From Opitutia bacterium (GTDB lineage Bacteria; Verrucomicrobiota; Verrucomicrobiia; Opitutales; Opitutaceae): DNA of 64,000 nucleotides. Made by a program: the position numbers and the translations under genes. Within the stretch, counting starts at the first letter, position 1; every line of letters begins with the position of its first letter. The notes beneath the pieces are model-generated. The model was not told the DNA's origin. It ran no database searches and was given only the letters and a program-made list of their open reading frames with translations. Positions 46,371 to 58,329 of the stretch are shown in pieces. The stretch is taken from positions 744,001-808,000 of the forward strand of contig JACRHT010000016.1 of NCBI GenBank assembly GCA_016217545.1. The letters run 5' to 3'.

Positions 46371-47876
46371 ATGAGCACCCCTGGTCAAAAGCTCTCGTTC
46401 CTCGAGAAAGCTGGCTACAGCGCCGGCGACGCCGCCGCGAACTTCGTCTTCATGACGATGGTTCTGTTCCAGCTGAACTTCTACACCGACGTCTTCGGCC
46501 TCTCCGCCAACGCCGCCGCCGCCATCCTGCTCTGGCCGCGCCTCTGGGACGCCGTGTTCGACCCGATCATGGGCGTGCTTGCCGACCGCACGAACACTCG
46601 CTGGGGCAAATTCCGCCCGTGGGTCCTCTGGACCGCCGGGCCGTGGGCCATCGTCATGGTCCTCGCCTACACCACGCCCGTCGGCTGGAGCACCGGCATG
46701 ATGATCGCCTACGCCGGCATCACGAACACGATCCTGATGACGCTCTACTCGATGAACAACATGCCCTACTCCGCCCTCGGCGGCGTGATGACGGGCGACC
46801 TCAACGAGCGCACCAAGCTCAACTCCTACCGCTTTGTCTCGGTCAACATCGCGCAGTTCATCGTCGGCGGCTTCACACTCCCGCTCGTCGCCAAATTCGC
46901 CGAAGGCCACGACCGCCAGCACGGCTGGCAAGTCACGATGACGATCTGGGCCGTCCTCTGCCTCGTCCTCTTCGTCATCACCTTCTTGACGACGCACGAA
47001 CGCATCAAGCCGGTCAGCGAAGTGAAAAGCTCTCCCAAGCAGGACTTCGTCGACCTCCTGAAAAACGGCCCGTGGATCGCCCTCGTCGCCTACACCGTCT
47101 TCAATTTCGGTATGCTCGCCTACCGCGGCGGCGCGCACTACAATTTCTATCACCACTACGCCGACAAGGCCGCGATGTTCGATTTCGTCGAGAAACTCGG
47201 CCTCACCACACCGGAGCTCGCGCGCGGCGCCGGCCTGCTCGACTTCCTCGGCTACATCGTCCACGGCACGCGCGAGACCGCGGCCACGTCGAACGTCGCG
47301 GACGTGTTCAACAGCATCGTCAACATGACCGGCACCGCGACGACGATCGTGTTCATCATCCTCTCCGCCGGACTCTCCGCGCGCTTCGGCAAGAAGGCCG
47401 TCATCTTCGCCGGCTTCGGCTTGGCCGCGCTCAACTCGTTCGCCTACTACCTGCTCTCTCCCACGAACACCTGGGGCATGCTCGCCCTCGCCGTGATCGG
47501 CTCGATCGTCTACGCGCCGACCATCGCGGTCGCCTGGGCCATGTATGCCGACGCCGCCGACTACTCCGAATGGCAGACCGGCCGCCGCTTCACCGGCATG
47601 GTCTTCGCCACGATCGGCTTCTCCCTCAAGGCCGGCCTCGCGCTCGGCTCCGCCGCGTTCCTCTGGATCATGGCCGGCGCCTTCGGCTACGACACCAAAC
47701 TCCCGTCCGCCGCCAACGCCGTGCACGGCTACTTCGTTTCCTCGAGCCTCATCGTCGGCCTCCTCTTCGCCGGCGGCGCGATCTCCATCGCCTTCTGCAA
47801 GCTGAACAAATCCCTCACGCTCCAGATGGCCGACGAACTCGCCGACCGACGCGCGAAAGCCGGCCTTTCCACCTGA
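46371..47876 (+). CDS. GPH-family sugar:cation symporter (xyloside transporter)
   Basis: A 501-aa, 12-helix transporter of the glycoside-pentoside-hexuronide family. KAGYSAGDAAANFVFMTMVL (13-32) and LWDAVFDPIMGVLADRTNTR (58-77) are the family's first-helix and second-loop signatures; WGKFRPWVLW follows. YADAADYSEWQTGRRFTGMV is the later conserved block. It is the first gene of the operon with GH8, GH67 and GH43 and would import xylo-oligosaccharides or xylose by cation symport. The substrate is inferred from the operon. The start ATG 46371 is clear. Confidence 0.9.
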   Translation: MSTPGQKLSFLEKAGYSAGDAAANFVFMTMVLFQLNFYTDVFGLSANAAAAILLWPRLWDAVFDPIMGVLADRTNTRWGKFRPWVLWTAGPWAIVMVLAYTTPVGWSTGMMIAYAGITNTILMTLYSMNNMPYSALGGVMTGDLNERTKLNSYRFVSVNIAQFIVGGFTLPLVAKFAEGHDRQHGWQVTMTIWAVLCLVLFVITFLTTHERIKPVSEVKSSPKQDFVDLLKNGPWIALVAYTVFNFGMLAYRGGAHYNFYHHYADKAAMFDFVEKLGLTTPELARGAGLLDFLGYIVHGTRETAATSNVADVFNSIVNMTGTATTIVFIILSAGLSARFGKKAVIFAGFGLAALNSFAYYLLSPTNTWGMLALAVIGSIVYAPTIAVAWAMYADAADYSEWQTGRRFTGMVFATIGFSLKAGLALGSAAFLWIMAGAFGYDTKLPSAANAVHGYFVSSSLIVGLLFAGGAISIAFCKLNKSLTLQMADELADRRAKAGLST

Positions 47877-47904
47877 GCCACGCGGGCCCCGCCCGCCTGC
47901 CGCC

Positions 47905-49142
47905 ATGCTCCGCCTCGTGAAACTTCTCGCCGGCTTCGCGCTCGTCACGACCTGCGCGTTCGCGACGACACCCGCTGCCCCGCCTTCCGCGCCGCCGCAC
48001 GTCGCACCCAATCTCTTCGCCCAGCTCCTCGGCAAATCGGAAGCCGAACTCGACGCGAAGATCGACGCCGCCTGGCGCCAGCTTTTCCACGGCAACGACG
48101 CCACCGAGCGCCTTTTCTATCCCGTCGGCGCCGACTCCGCCTACATCGCCGACATCGGTTCCGGCGACGTGCGCACCGAAGGCCTCTCCTACGGCATGAT
48201 GCTCGCCGTCCAGCTCGGCCACCGCGAGGAGTTCGACCGCCTTTGGACGTGGGCCAAACGCCACCTCCAACACCACGACGGCCCGCGCCGCGGCTACTTC
48301 GCCTGGCACGCGCGCTTCGACGGCACGCCGCTCGATCCCGGCTCCGCCAGCGACGGCGAGGAATGGTTCGCCATGGCGCTCTTCTTCGCCGCCCACCGTT
48401 GGCAACCGCAGGGACCGGCCAACTCCCCGCACGACTACGCCGCCGAAGCGCAGGCGCTGCTCCGTGGAATGCTCCAAAAGCGCCCCACCGCCGAGGTCAC
48501 GCCCATCTTCGACGCGCGCGAGCGCCAGGTCGTCTTCGCCCCCACGCCGCGCGCCAGCGGCTTCACCGATCCGTCGTATCATCTGCCCGCCTTCTACGAA
48601 CTCTGGGCGCGCTGGTCCGACTCCGCCGCCGATCGCCGCTTCTGGTCCGAAGCCGCGCAAACCAGTCGCGCCTTCTTCCACCGCGCCGCCCACCCGCGCA
48701 CCGGCCTCATGCCTGAATACGCGCACTTCGACGGCCGCCCTTTCACGGCCGACACCTTCGGCGCGGGCAAAGGCGATTTCCGTTTCGACGCCTGGCGCAC
48801 GCTCGCGCACGTCGCGCTCGACCACGCGTGGTGGCGCGCCGACCCGTGGCAGCGCGACCAAAGCAACCGCGTCCTCCGCTTCCTCGCCCCGCACTTGCCG
48901 GCCTTGCCCAACCAATTCGCCCTCGACGGCACGCCGCTCTCCAGCGACGCCTCCACCGGCCTCCTCGCCACCGCCGCCGTCGCCGGCCTCGCCGCCGACC
49001 CCGACGTCGCCCGCCCCTTCGTCCAACAACTCTGGAACGCCCCGATCCCCTCCGGCCAATGGCGCTATTACGACGGCCTGCTCTACTTCCTCGCCCTGTT
49101 GCAGACCGGCGGACGCTTCCAAGTCATCCCGCCACCCGCCCG

Positions 49143-49146
<4 letters not shown>
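47905..49146 (+). CDS. GH8 reducing-end xylose-releasing exo-oligoxylanase
   Basis: A 413-aa GH8 enzyme with a signal peptide (LLAGFALVTTCAFA). DVRTEGLSYGMM (88-99) holds the acid Glu92, SDGEEWF near Asp150 is the next conserved acidic site, and FRFDAWRT (292-299) holds Asp295, the expected base; these match the Rex enzymes from Bacillus. It would trim xylose from the reducing end of xylo-oligosaccharides. It is 28 bp after the transporter gene, and its stop overlaps the GH67 start (ATGA). Confidence 0.88.
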
Positions 49147-51263
<2,117 letters not shown>

Positions 51264-51298
51264 CGCCGGCACCCGCCGAGTCGCTCGCAACGCCGTCG

Positions 51299-52981
51299 AT
51301 GAAGCTCCTCGCCCTTTGGGTCCTGCTCGCATTCCTCGCCCTCGTCGGCTTCGCTGGCGCCATGGAAGAGCGCGCCCCCGCGATCGTTTTTGAATGGTGC
51401 GAGTATGCCGGCCGCGACGCCCCCGCCGCCACGGCGCTGCCCGTCGGGCACTACCGCAATCCCATCCTCGCCGGCTTCTATCCCGACCCGAGCCTCTGTC
51501 GCGTCGGCCGCGACTTCTACCTCGTCAACTCCACCTTCGCCTACTTTCCCGGCATCCCGATCTTCCACAGCCGCGACCTCGTGCATTGGACGCAACTGGG
51601 CCACGTCATCGACCGTCCGAGCCAGCTCCCCTACGCCGGCCTCGAGGTCTCGCACGGCATCTTCGCGCCGGCGATCAGCCACCATCGCGGCACGTTCTAC
51701 GTCATCTGCACAATGGTCGATGGCGGCGGCAACTTCCTCGTCACCGCGACCAACCCCGCCGGGCCGTGGTCCGATCCTGTTTGGCTCGGCTTCGAAGGCA
51801 TCGATCCGTCGCTCTTCTTCGACGACGACGGTCGCGCATGGATCGTCAACAACGGCGAACCCGCCGGACCCTCGCGCTACGACGGCCATCGCGACATCTG
51901 GATTCAAGAGTTCGATCCCACGGCGAAAAAGATGATCGGCCCGCGGCGCGTGTTGGTCGATCGCGGCACCGTTCCCGAGAAAGACCCGGTCTGGATCGAA
52001 GGCCCGCACCTCTTCAAGCGCGGCGAGTGGTATTACCTCATGTGCGCCGAAGGCGGCACGGCCGAGGGCCACACCGAAGTCATCTTTCGCGGTCGCGACC
52101 CAACCGGCCCCTTCACGCCTTGGGAGCAGAATCCCATCCTCACGCAACGCGACCTCCCACCCGGCCGCGCCAACGCCGTCACGTCCACGGGCCATGCCGA
52201 TCTCGTGCAACTCGCCGACGGCTCGTGGTGGTCCGTTTTCCTCGGCTGCCGCCCCTACGACACGGCTTCGCTTCTCTACGCCACCGGCCGCGAGACCTTC
52301 CTGCTTCCGGTGCATTGGACCGACGACGCCTGGCCCGTGATCCTGTCTCCCGGTCAAGCCGTCCCTCTCGCCGCCGCTGCGCCCGCCTTGCCCGCGAGTC
52401 CCGCACCGAGCCCGTTCACCGGCAACTTCACCGACCGCGACGATTTCACCGCCCCCACGCTCGCGCTCACGTGGGTCGGTCTGCGCACGCCACCGGCCGA
52501 ATTCGCGAGCCTCACCTCGCAACCCGGCGCGCTCACGCTCACCGCGCGCGCCGACGATCTCCGCGGACGCGGCCACCCGGCCTTCCTCGCGCGCCGCGTG
52601 CAACACGCCGATTTCATCTTCGCCGCATCGATGCACTTGCCCGCCACACCGGGCACGGCGGCGGGCATCGCGGCGTTTCAGAATGAGCGCTTCCACTTCT
52701 TCCTCGGCGCCCGCCGCGTCGGTGAAAGTGCGGAACTCTTTCTCGAACGCGCGGAAAACAGCGCCGCAACCGTGATCGCGCGCGCAGTCGTGCCACCGAC
52801 CGATTCGCTCAGCCTCCGGATCGAATGCCACAACGGTCGCTGCAACTTCTCCTACGCGACCGATGCCACCACGTGGCACACGCTCGCAGCCGACCTCGAC
52901 ACCTCGCTCCTCACCACCCGCGTCGCTGGCGGCTTCGTCGGCGCGATGGTCGGGCCACACGCGCGTCAGGAAGCGCCTTAG
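51299..52981 (+). CDS. GH43 beta-xylosidase / arabinofuranosidase, exported
   Basis: A 560-aa protein with a signal peptide (ALWVLLAFLALVGFAGA). The five-blade propeller starts NPILAGFYPDPSLCRVGRDF (54-73), with Asp63 as the base; Asp169 in FEGIDPSLFFDDD is the pKa modulator and Glu234 in DPVWIEGPHLFK the acid. The C-terminal about 180 residues form the beta-sandwich usual in GH43_11/12 beta-xylosidases. It is last in the transporter-GH8-GH67-GH43 operon. Xylosidase is the likely activity; arabinofuranosidase is possible. ATG 51299 gives the signal peptide. Confidence 0.9.
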   Translation: MKLLALWVLLAFLALVGFAGAMEERAPAIVFEWCEYAGRDAPAATALPVGHYRNPILAGFYPDPSLCRVGRDFYLVNSTFAYFPGIPIFHSRDLVHWTQLGHVIDRPSQLPYAGLEVSHGIFAPAISHHRGTFYVICTMVDGGGNFLVTATNPAGPWSDPVWLGFEGIDPSLFFDDDGRAWIVNNGEPAGPSRYDGHRDIWIQEFDPTAKKMIGPRRVLVDRGTVPEKDPVWIEGPHLFKRGEWYYLMCAEGGTAEGHTEVIFRGRDPTGPFTPWEQNPILTQRDLPPGRANAVTSTGHADLVQLADGSWWSVFLGCRPYDTASLLYATGRETFLLPVHWTDDAWPVILSPGQAVPLAAAAPALPASPAPSPFTGNFTDRDDFTAPTLALTWVGLRTPPAEFASLTSQPGALTLTARADDLRGRGHPAFLARRVQHADFIFAASMHLPATPGTAAGIAAFQNERFHFFLGARRVGESAELFLERAENSAATVIARAVVPPTDSLSLRIECHNGRCNFSYATDATTWHTLAADLDTSLLTTRVAGGFVGAMVGPHARQEAP

Positions 52982-53086
52982 CCCGGTAATCGCGTCGCGG
53001 AGGGTTTCTGGCTCGCGTTCTCCTCAGGATTCCGGTGATTTAGCGTTATACCTCAAGCGGAACCAGGCTCTCCGCTCCCCTTCCCC

Positions 53087-53881
53087 ATGCCGACTTCTCC
53101 CCGACTTCGCCGTTCGGCCGCGGCGCTGCTTCTGCTCTCCTTCACTGTGTGCGCCCCCGCCGCAGAGCCGCTCGAAGAGATCGATCGTCTCGCTCGCGAC
53201 TGGGTGAACCTCCGCACCGAGACCGCGCGACTCGAAACCGGCTGGCAAACCGACCAGACGCTGCTCGCTTCGACCATCGCCGCGCTGCAGGAGCGTTCCG
53301 CGACGCTCGAGGAGAAGCGCGACCTCCTCCGTGCGCAAACCGCGCGCGAGCGCGAGGAGATCGACATGCTGCGCGCGAAAAACAAGAGCGCCGTCGCCGA
53401 CCTCGCCGCGAGCGAGGCGCGTCTGCGCGCCCTCACCACGCGCCTGCTCGCACTGCGGCCCTCATTGCCGCCCCGGCTCTCCGACGCGTTGGAGATGGCA
53501 TTTCGTTCCCTCTCGAATTCCGCGCTCCCGGCCAGCGAGCGCCTTCAACTCGTCATGACCGCGCTGAATCGCTGCGCGCAATTCAACCGTCAAATCACCG
53601 TGGGCGACGAAGTTCTCACCGTGGAGGGAGAGTCCGCCCCGAAAGCCCTCGAGGTCATCTATTGGGGCCTGAGTCACGGCTACGCCATCGACCGCAGCAC
53701 GCGCCAAGCGTGGCTCGGCCGACCGGAAACGGGCGGCTGGCGATGGCACCGAAGCCCCGACGCCTTCGCCGGCGCCGCGCAACTGATCGCGATCGCCCAC
53801 GACAAGGCCGATCCCGTCCTCGTGGCTGTGCCTGCGCAAATCACCCGCACGCTGCCGCCGCCCGCTCCGTCCTCGCCATGA
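53087..53881 (+). CDS. DUF3450 protein, first gene of the Exb/TonB operon
   Basis: A 264-aa exported protein with a signal (AAALLLLSFTVCAPAAE) and a long coiled coil (about 30-125, EEIDRLARDWVNLRTETARL and on), then the DUF3450 C-terminal part with YWGLSHGYAIDRSTRQAWLG. DUF3450 genes precede TonB2-type systems with a TtpC-like subunit in Vibrio, and the order here is the same. It likely helps couple the inner-membrane motor to TonB. Its stop overlaps the next gene's ATG by 4 bp. The gap upstream (52982-53086) contains TTATAC near 53047, a possible -10 box. Confidence 0.82.
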   Translation: MPTSPRLRRSAAALLLLSFTVCAPAAEPLEEIDRLARDWVNLRTETARLETGWQTDQTLLASTIAALQERSATLEEKRDLLRAQTAREREEIDMLRAKNKSAVADLAASEARLRALTTRLLALRPSLPPRLSDALEMAFRSLSNSALPASERLQLVMTALNRCAQFNRQITVGDEVLTVEGESAPKALEVIYWGLSHGYAIDRSTRQAWLGRPETGGWRWHRSPDAFAGAAQLIAIAHDKADPVLVAVPAQITRTLPPPAPSSP

Positions 53882-55305
53882 AGCCCGCGCTTTTCATCGC
53901 CGCAAGTGCGCTGGCCCTCGCCCTGCCCGCCGCCGAAATCTCCTTCGACGCCTCGCTGCAGAGCGCCATCGTCGACTACCGCCAGCGTGTCACGCGCGCC
54001 GGCGAAGAACTCAACCACGCCCGCACGCGCATCGCCGCAGAAAAGGCGCCGCTTCTCGCCGAACTCCGCGCCGCCGAAGACCGTCTGGTCGCCGCGCAGA
54101 GCGAACTCACCCGCCTCGAGACCCGCCGCGCGGATTTCACCGAGACCCGCCGGAAGCTGCTGCAGGAGCTCGAAGCCAACCGCAAGGTGACAGCCTACGC
54201 CACCACGCTGGCCCACGACGGCCTCAAAGCCGTGGCCGACAGTCTTTCGCCCGGCGAGGCCGCGCGCGACGCCGAGCGCTTGCACACGCTGCTCCAGAAA
54301 CTCGACGACCCGGCCGCCAACGCGAGCGGCGCCGCCGCCTTCGACGCCGTCGATCAATTGCTTGAGCGGACCGAACGCGTCCTCGGCGGCTACCGCGCGG
54401 AGGGCCAAGCGATCGTCTCCGAAACCAACCAAGCGCTGCCCGGCACCTTCGCCTTCGTCGGCCCCGAGGTGTTTTTCCGCACTGCCGACGGGCAACACGC
54501 GGGCGCGGTCCGCACCCGCGAAGGTGGCAAGATTCCCGCCAGCTACGCACTGCCGGCATGGAAGCCGGCCGACGCCGCGACGTTTTTCGCCGGCGCGCCC
54601 GGCGCGATGCTCGCCGACGCCTCCGGCGGCAAGGCGCTGCGTTTGCAGGAAATCAGCGGCTCGGTGTGGGAGCACGTGCGCAAGGGCGGCGCCGTCGCCT
54701 TCGCCATCGTGGGCGTCGGCCTCCTCGCGCTCGCGATGATCATCGGCAAGGCCCGCGATCTCTCGCAGATGGCCCTCGAGCCGGCGGAGAGCTTCCAACG
54801 CTTCCTCGACCTGATCGGCCGCGGCGACCTCGCCGGCGCGCGGGCCGCCGCCGCCGCGCTGCGCCCGAGCACGCGCGAACTCGCTCTCGTCAGCCTCGAG
54901 TCGGCCGCGCAACCGAAGACGATTCTCGAAGAGCGTCTCCAGGCAGTGCTCCTCGCGCAGCGCCTGCATTTCGAACGCCGACTGCCGCTGCTCGCCGTGA
55001 TCGCAACCGCCGCGCCGCTTATGGGCCTGCTCGGCACCGTTGTCGGCATGGTTAGAACCTTCGCGCTGATCACCGTCTTCGGCACCGGCAACGCCGGGAA
55101 GCTCTCCAGCGGCATCTCCGAGGTGCTCGTCGCCACCGAACTCGGCCTCGTCGTGGCGATCCCGACGCTGATCGCCCACGGCTACCTCGCGCACCGCATT
55201 CAGAAAAACCTGCTGCTGCTCGAACGCCAGGCGCTCGAACTCGCCACGGCCATCGAATCCGGCCGCGCCATCGCACGCGCGGACCTCGCGGCCTCCGCCT
55301 CATGA
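53878..55305 (+). CDS. Large MotA/TolQ/ExbB-family protein, TtpC-like
   Basis: A 475-aa protein. A signal peptide (ALFIAASALALALPAAE) precedes a periplasmic coiled coil (about 20-130) and a further soluble part. Three membrane helices follow: AVAFAIVGVGLLALAMIIG (about 268-286), AVIATAAPLMGLLGTVVGMV and SEVLVATELGLVVAIPTLI, the last two being the MotA/TolQ/ExbB proton-channel pair. This layout (long periplasmic N-terminus plus ExbB core) is the TtpC type. It overlaps both the DUF3450 gene and the next exbB gene by 4 bp. Confidence 0.88.
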   Translation: MKPALFIAASALALALPAAEISFDASLQSAIVDYRQRVTRAGEELNHARTRIAAEKAPLLAELRAAEDRLVAAQSELTRLETRRADFTETRRKLLQELEANRKVTAYATTLAHDGLKAVADSLSPGEAARDAERLHTLLQKLDDPAANASGAAAFDAVDQLLERTERVLGGYRAEGQAIVSETNQALPGTFAFVGPEVFFRTADGQHAGAVRTREGGKIPASYALPAWKPADAATFFAGAPGAMLADASGGKALRLQEISGSVWEHVRKGGAVAFAIVGVGLLALAMIIGKARDLSQMALEPAESFQRFLDLIGRGDLAGARAAAAALRPSTRELALVSLESAAQPKTILEERLQAVLLAQRLHFERRLPLLAVIATAAPLMGLLGTVVGMVRTFALITVFGTGNAGKLSSGISEVLVATELGLVVAIPTLIAHGYLAHRIQKNLLLLERQALELATAIESGRAIARADLAASAS

Positions 55306-55772
55306 CACCCCTGATCGAACTCGCGGAGAAGGGCGGACCGGTGATGCTCGCCATCGTTGCTCTCTCCGTCGTGCTCTACGCGCGGTGCTTCGGTCTCCTG
55401 TTTTCTTTGCGGCGCGAACGCAGGCAGCTGCGACACGGCGCGGGACTCGCGCCGGCCGAAGTCCAACGCCGTCGCGCCGACCTGCACGAATCGTTTCGCC
55501 ACCAGCGCCTCGTGCTCAGTGCGATGATCGCCGCCGCGCCGTTGCTGGGCTTGCTCGGCACCGTGAGCGGCATGGTGAAAACCTTCGAAAGCCTCTCCGC
55601 TGACGCCAACGGCAAGTCGATGGAAGGGCTCGCCCGCGGCATCTCCGAGGTGCTCGTCGCCACCGAATCCGGCCTGCTCGTCGCCCTGCCCGCCCTGTTG
55701 CTCGTCTACCTCGCGCACCGCGAAGTGCTCGCGCAGGACAAGCTCCTCAGCCTCACGGGGGGCACCCGATGA
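55302..55772 (+). CDS. exbB: ExbB-like proton channel subunit
   Basis: A 156-aa short ExbB: one N-terminal helix (GPVMLAIVALSVVLYARCFG) and the pair AAAPLLGLLGTVSGMVKTF and ISEVLVATESGLLVALPALL, which line the proton path. It is paralogous to the core of the large subunit upstream; together with ExbD and TonB they form the inner-membrane motor for TonB-dependent receptors. ATGA overlaps occur at both ends, so translation is coupled. Confidence 0.93.
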   Translation: MTPLIELAEKGGPVMLAIVALSVVLYARCFGLLFSLRRERRQLRHGAGLAPAEVQRRRADLHESFRHQRLVLSAMIAAAPLLGLLGTVSGMVKTFESLSADANGKSMEGLARGISEVLVATESGLLVALPALLLVYLAHREVLAQDKLLSLTGGTR

Positions 55773-56176
55773 TCGGTCGCGGGCATGGGCACGGGCGCTT
55801 CGAGGTCACGCACATCGACATGGTGCCGATGGTCGACTGCATCATGGTGCTCGTGATTTTCCTGATGATCAGCAGCGCCTTCGTGAACGATCCCGGCGTC
55901 GAGGTGCAGAAACCCGATGTCTCCGGCACTGCCAGCGCCGACCAGAACGTCCTGCTGCTCGCCATCACCGCGGACAACCGCATCTGGTTCGACGGGCAGG
56001 AAATCCGCGCCGACCAGGTTGCTGCCGTGCTGAAACAGGCGGCGATCGGCCGTTCGTCGGCCGTCGTCATCCGCGGCGACCGCGCCGCCAATCTCGGCGT
56101 CTTCGCCGCCGTCTACACCGAGGCCAAGCGCGCCGGCCTCCAGCACGTGCAATTCGCCACCACGCGCGCCGAGTGA
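55769..56176 (+). CDS. exbD: ExbD-like subunit
   Basis: A 135-aa protein with one membrane helix, MVDCIMVLVIFLMISSAF (21-38), in which Asp23 corresponds to the essential proton-carrying Asp of ExbD. The periplasmic part follows (VLLLAITADNRIWFDGQEIR and VVIRGDRAANLGVF). It completes the motor with the two ExbB-type proteins. A 4-bp overlap joins it to exbB and one base separates it from tonB. Confidence 0.93.
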   Translation: MIGRGHGHGRFEVTHIDMVPMVDCIMVLVIFLMISSAFVNDPGVEVQKPDVSGTASADQNVLLLAITADNRIWFDGQEIRADQVAAVLKQAAIGRSSAVVIRGDRAANLGVFAAVYTEAKRAGLQHVQFATTRAE

Positions 56177-56177
56177 C

Positions 56178-56921
56178 ATGTCGCGAACGCTGACCAACTC
56201 CGCTCCGCTTTCGGTTCGTCGTCCCGCCGACGAACTCTGGGGCTGGCTCGCGGGCGTCGCGTTCACCTTCGCGCTTTTCTTCGCGCTGGCGCATTTCGCC
56301 CAACTCAGCCCGCGCGCTGCACCCACGGAGTTCGACGATCTGCGCCAGGTCTCGGCGCCTTTTGCGGCTCCTCCTCCGCCGCCGCGACCGCTCGATCAAC
56401 CCGTCGAAGACGCCGTGGAATTACCCCCGCTCTCCGGCATCGAACCCGGCGCTTCTGACAGCGCGGTGCACCTCGCGGTCGTGCCGCCGGAATTCGCCGC
56501 GCTGTTGCCCGAAGCCCCGCTCCCGCCACGCGCCACCGCGCAGCTCGGCCGCCTGCACTCCGATCTCAAGCCGCGCATCGACGTGGAGATCGATCCGCGC
56601 CATGTTTTCCAGACCACCGAAGTGGACCAGCCGCCCCGCGCCGTCGTGCGCGAGGCGCCCGCGATCCCCCGCAAACTCTTCGGCGACGCGCGCGTGCTCC
56701 GCGTCGTGTTGCTGCTGCTGATCGACCAGAACGGCCGGGCGATCAGCACGCGCGTGCTCGAGTCGAGCGGCAACCCGCAGGTCGATGCGCTCGCGATGCA
56801 GTCCGTCGCCGACGACTGGCAGTTCTCGCCGGCCATCCGGCGCGGCAAGAAGGTGCGCTGCCTCGCCCAGCAAGGCTTCCGCTTCGTGCTGCCCGCCGCC
56901 TCCAAGTTCGACGCCCGATGA
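56178..56921 (+). CDS. tonB: TonB energy-transducing protein
   Basis: A 247-aa TonB: N-terminal membrane anchor (WLAGVAFTFALFFALAHFA), a short proline-rich stretch (FAAPPPPPRPLDQPVEDAVE), a linker, and the C-terminal domain RVVLLLLIDQNGRAISTRVL through CLAQQGFRFVLPAASKF. The proline section is much shorter than in E. coli TonB, which fits the need for TtpC and the TPR partner. It follows exbD by one base and overlaps the TPR gene by 4. Confidence 0.9.
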   Translation: MSRTLTNSAPLSVRRPADELWGWLAGVAFTFALFFALAHFAQLSPRAAPTEFDDLRQVSAPFAAPPPPPRPLDQPVEDAVELPPLSGIEPGASDSAVHLAVVPPEFAALLPEAPLPPRATAQLGRLHSDLKPRIDVEIDPRHVFQTTEVDQPPRAVVREAPAIPRKLFGDARVLRVVLLLLIDQNGRAISTRVLESSGNPQVDALAMQSVADDWQFSPAIRRGKKVRCLAQQGFRFVLPAASKFDAR

Positions 56922-58315
56922 ACCCTTCGCGCCTCCTGCTCCTGTTCGCCCTCGGCACCACCGCGCTCCTCCGCGCCCACGGACAGACGGCCGACCGCGC
57001 CTTCGATTTCAACCGCCTCGCGGAGCGCCTGCCGCAGCGCGCTCCGGCCAACGACGCCAAACAGACCATCCGCGAATCGAGTTCCTTCCTCAAGGAGCGT
57101 GAACCCGAGATGACGCCGGAGGAATATGCGTTGCACGAGAAAGTCGTCACGATGATGACGACCAATCCCGAACTCGCGGTGCGACTACTCGAGGCGATGG
57201 TCAGCGAGCAAAAGCAGCCGAGCCCCGCCTTCGAACTCATCCTCGGCAACGCCTACTACGCCGCCAACCAAACCGAACGCGCCACGAAGCTCTACCGCAG
57301 CGCCGTTCAGCGCTACCCGAGCTTTCTGCGCGCTTGGAACAACCTCGGCACGCTCCACTACACCGCCGGCAATTTCGACGAGGCCGTGAAGTGCTTCTCC
57401 AAGTCCGTCTCGCTCGGCGACCGCGATCCCACGACCTTCGGCCTGCTCGGCTACAGCCTCGAAAAACAAGGCGATCTCGTCGCCGCCGAGGCCGCCTACC
57501 TGCAGGCGCTCAGCGGCGCGCCGTCCAGTTCCGACTGGAAGGAAGGCCTCCTGCGGATCTACCTCGACGGGAAACAATACGGTCGCGCCGAACCGCTGCT
57601 GCGCGCGCTCATCAAGGCGCACCCAACCGAAACGCGCTTCTGGCTGAGCTACGCCGGCCTCCTCGTCGCCGACCGCCGCAAAACCGAAGCGATGGCCGTG
57701 CTCGAATCCGCCCGCGCTGTGGGCGCCGCCGGTCCCGATGAACTGGCGTTGCTCGGCGATCTCTATGCCGAGCACAACCTCCCCGCCGAGGCGGTATCCG
57801 CTTATGGCCAGCTGCTCGAGCCTGCCCGCGCCCGCGGCGAGGAAAAGCTCCTGCACTTCGCGCGCGTCCTCGCCGCCGCCGGCCGGCTCGACGACGCCGA
57901 GAAGACGCTCGCCGCGCTCCGCGGCGAGCTGACGCCCACCGCTCAACGCGCCCTGCACCAAACCCGCGCCGATCTCCACCTCGCGCGGAAGAACTGGCCC
58001 GCCGCCCGCCGCGAGGCAGAAGCACTCCTCGCCCTCGCGCCGCTCGACGGACGCGCACTGCTCACGCTCGGCCGCACCTACGCGGCAGAACAAGAGATTC
58101 CCCGCGCCACGCTCGCCTTCGAATCGGCCCGGCGCGCCTCCGAAACCACCTACGCCGCCAGCATCGAGCTCGCGAACATCGAGCTGCGCAACCGCCACTA
58201 CGCAAAGGCGGCCGAGCACCTCGAAAAAGCGCTCAGTCTCCAGCGCACGGACGAAGTCGCCACGTATCTCGCCCGCGTCCGCGCGCTGCTCGTGCCCGAC
58301 AGTTCGCCCGAATAA
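56918..58315 (+). CDS. Exported TPR-repeat protein of the TonB operon
   Basis: A 465-aa protein with a signal peptide (LLLFALGTTALLRAHGQ) and about eight TPR-like helical hairpins, e.g. NAYYAANQTERATKLYRSAV, NNLGTLHYTAGNFDEAVKCF and LGRTYAAEQEIPRATLAFES. Vibrio TonB2-type loci carry a TPR gene in the same place, where it helps couple TonB to the receptor. It overlaps tonB by 4 bp and is followed 14 bp later by the unknown gene at 58330. Confidence 0.87.
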   Translation: MNPSRLLLLFALGTTALLRAHGQTADRAFDFNRLAERLPQRAPANDAKQTIRESSSFLKEREPEMTPEEYALHEKVVTMMTTNPELAVRLLEAMVSEQKQPSPAFELILGNAYYAANQTERATKLYRSAVQRYPSFLRAWNNLGTLHYTAGNFDEAVKCFSKSVSLGDRDPTTFGLLGYSLEKQGDLVAAEAAYLQALSGAPSSSDWKEGLLRIYLDGKQYGRAEPLLRALIKAHPTETRFWLSYAGLLVADRRKTEAMAVLESARAVGAAGPDELALLGDLYAEHNLPAEAVSAYGQLLEPARARGEEKLLHFARVLAAAGRLDDAEKTLAALRGELTPTAQRALHQTRADLHLARKNWPAARREAEALLALAPLDGRALLTLGRTYAAEQEIPRATLAFESARRASETTYAASIELANIELRNRHYAKAAEHLEKALSLQRTDEVATYLARVRALLVPDSSPE

Positions 58316-58329
58316 CCCAGGTGTCCGCC

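Noticed and set aside
46021-46374. Open frames in the xylA-transporter gap
   Set aside because: They run over a terminator and an operator and have no family features; counted as non-coding.
44973-48104. Minus-strand open frame of 1043 codons over xylA and the transporter
   Set aside because: Compositionally odd, no domains, and opposite to two clear genes; a GC artefact.
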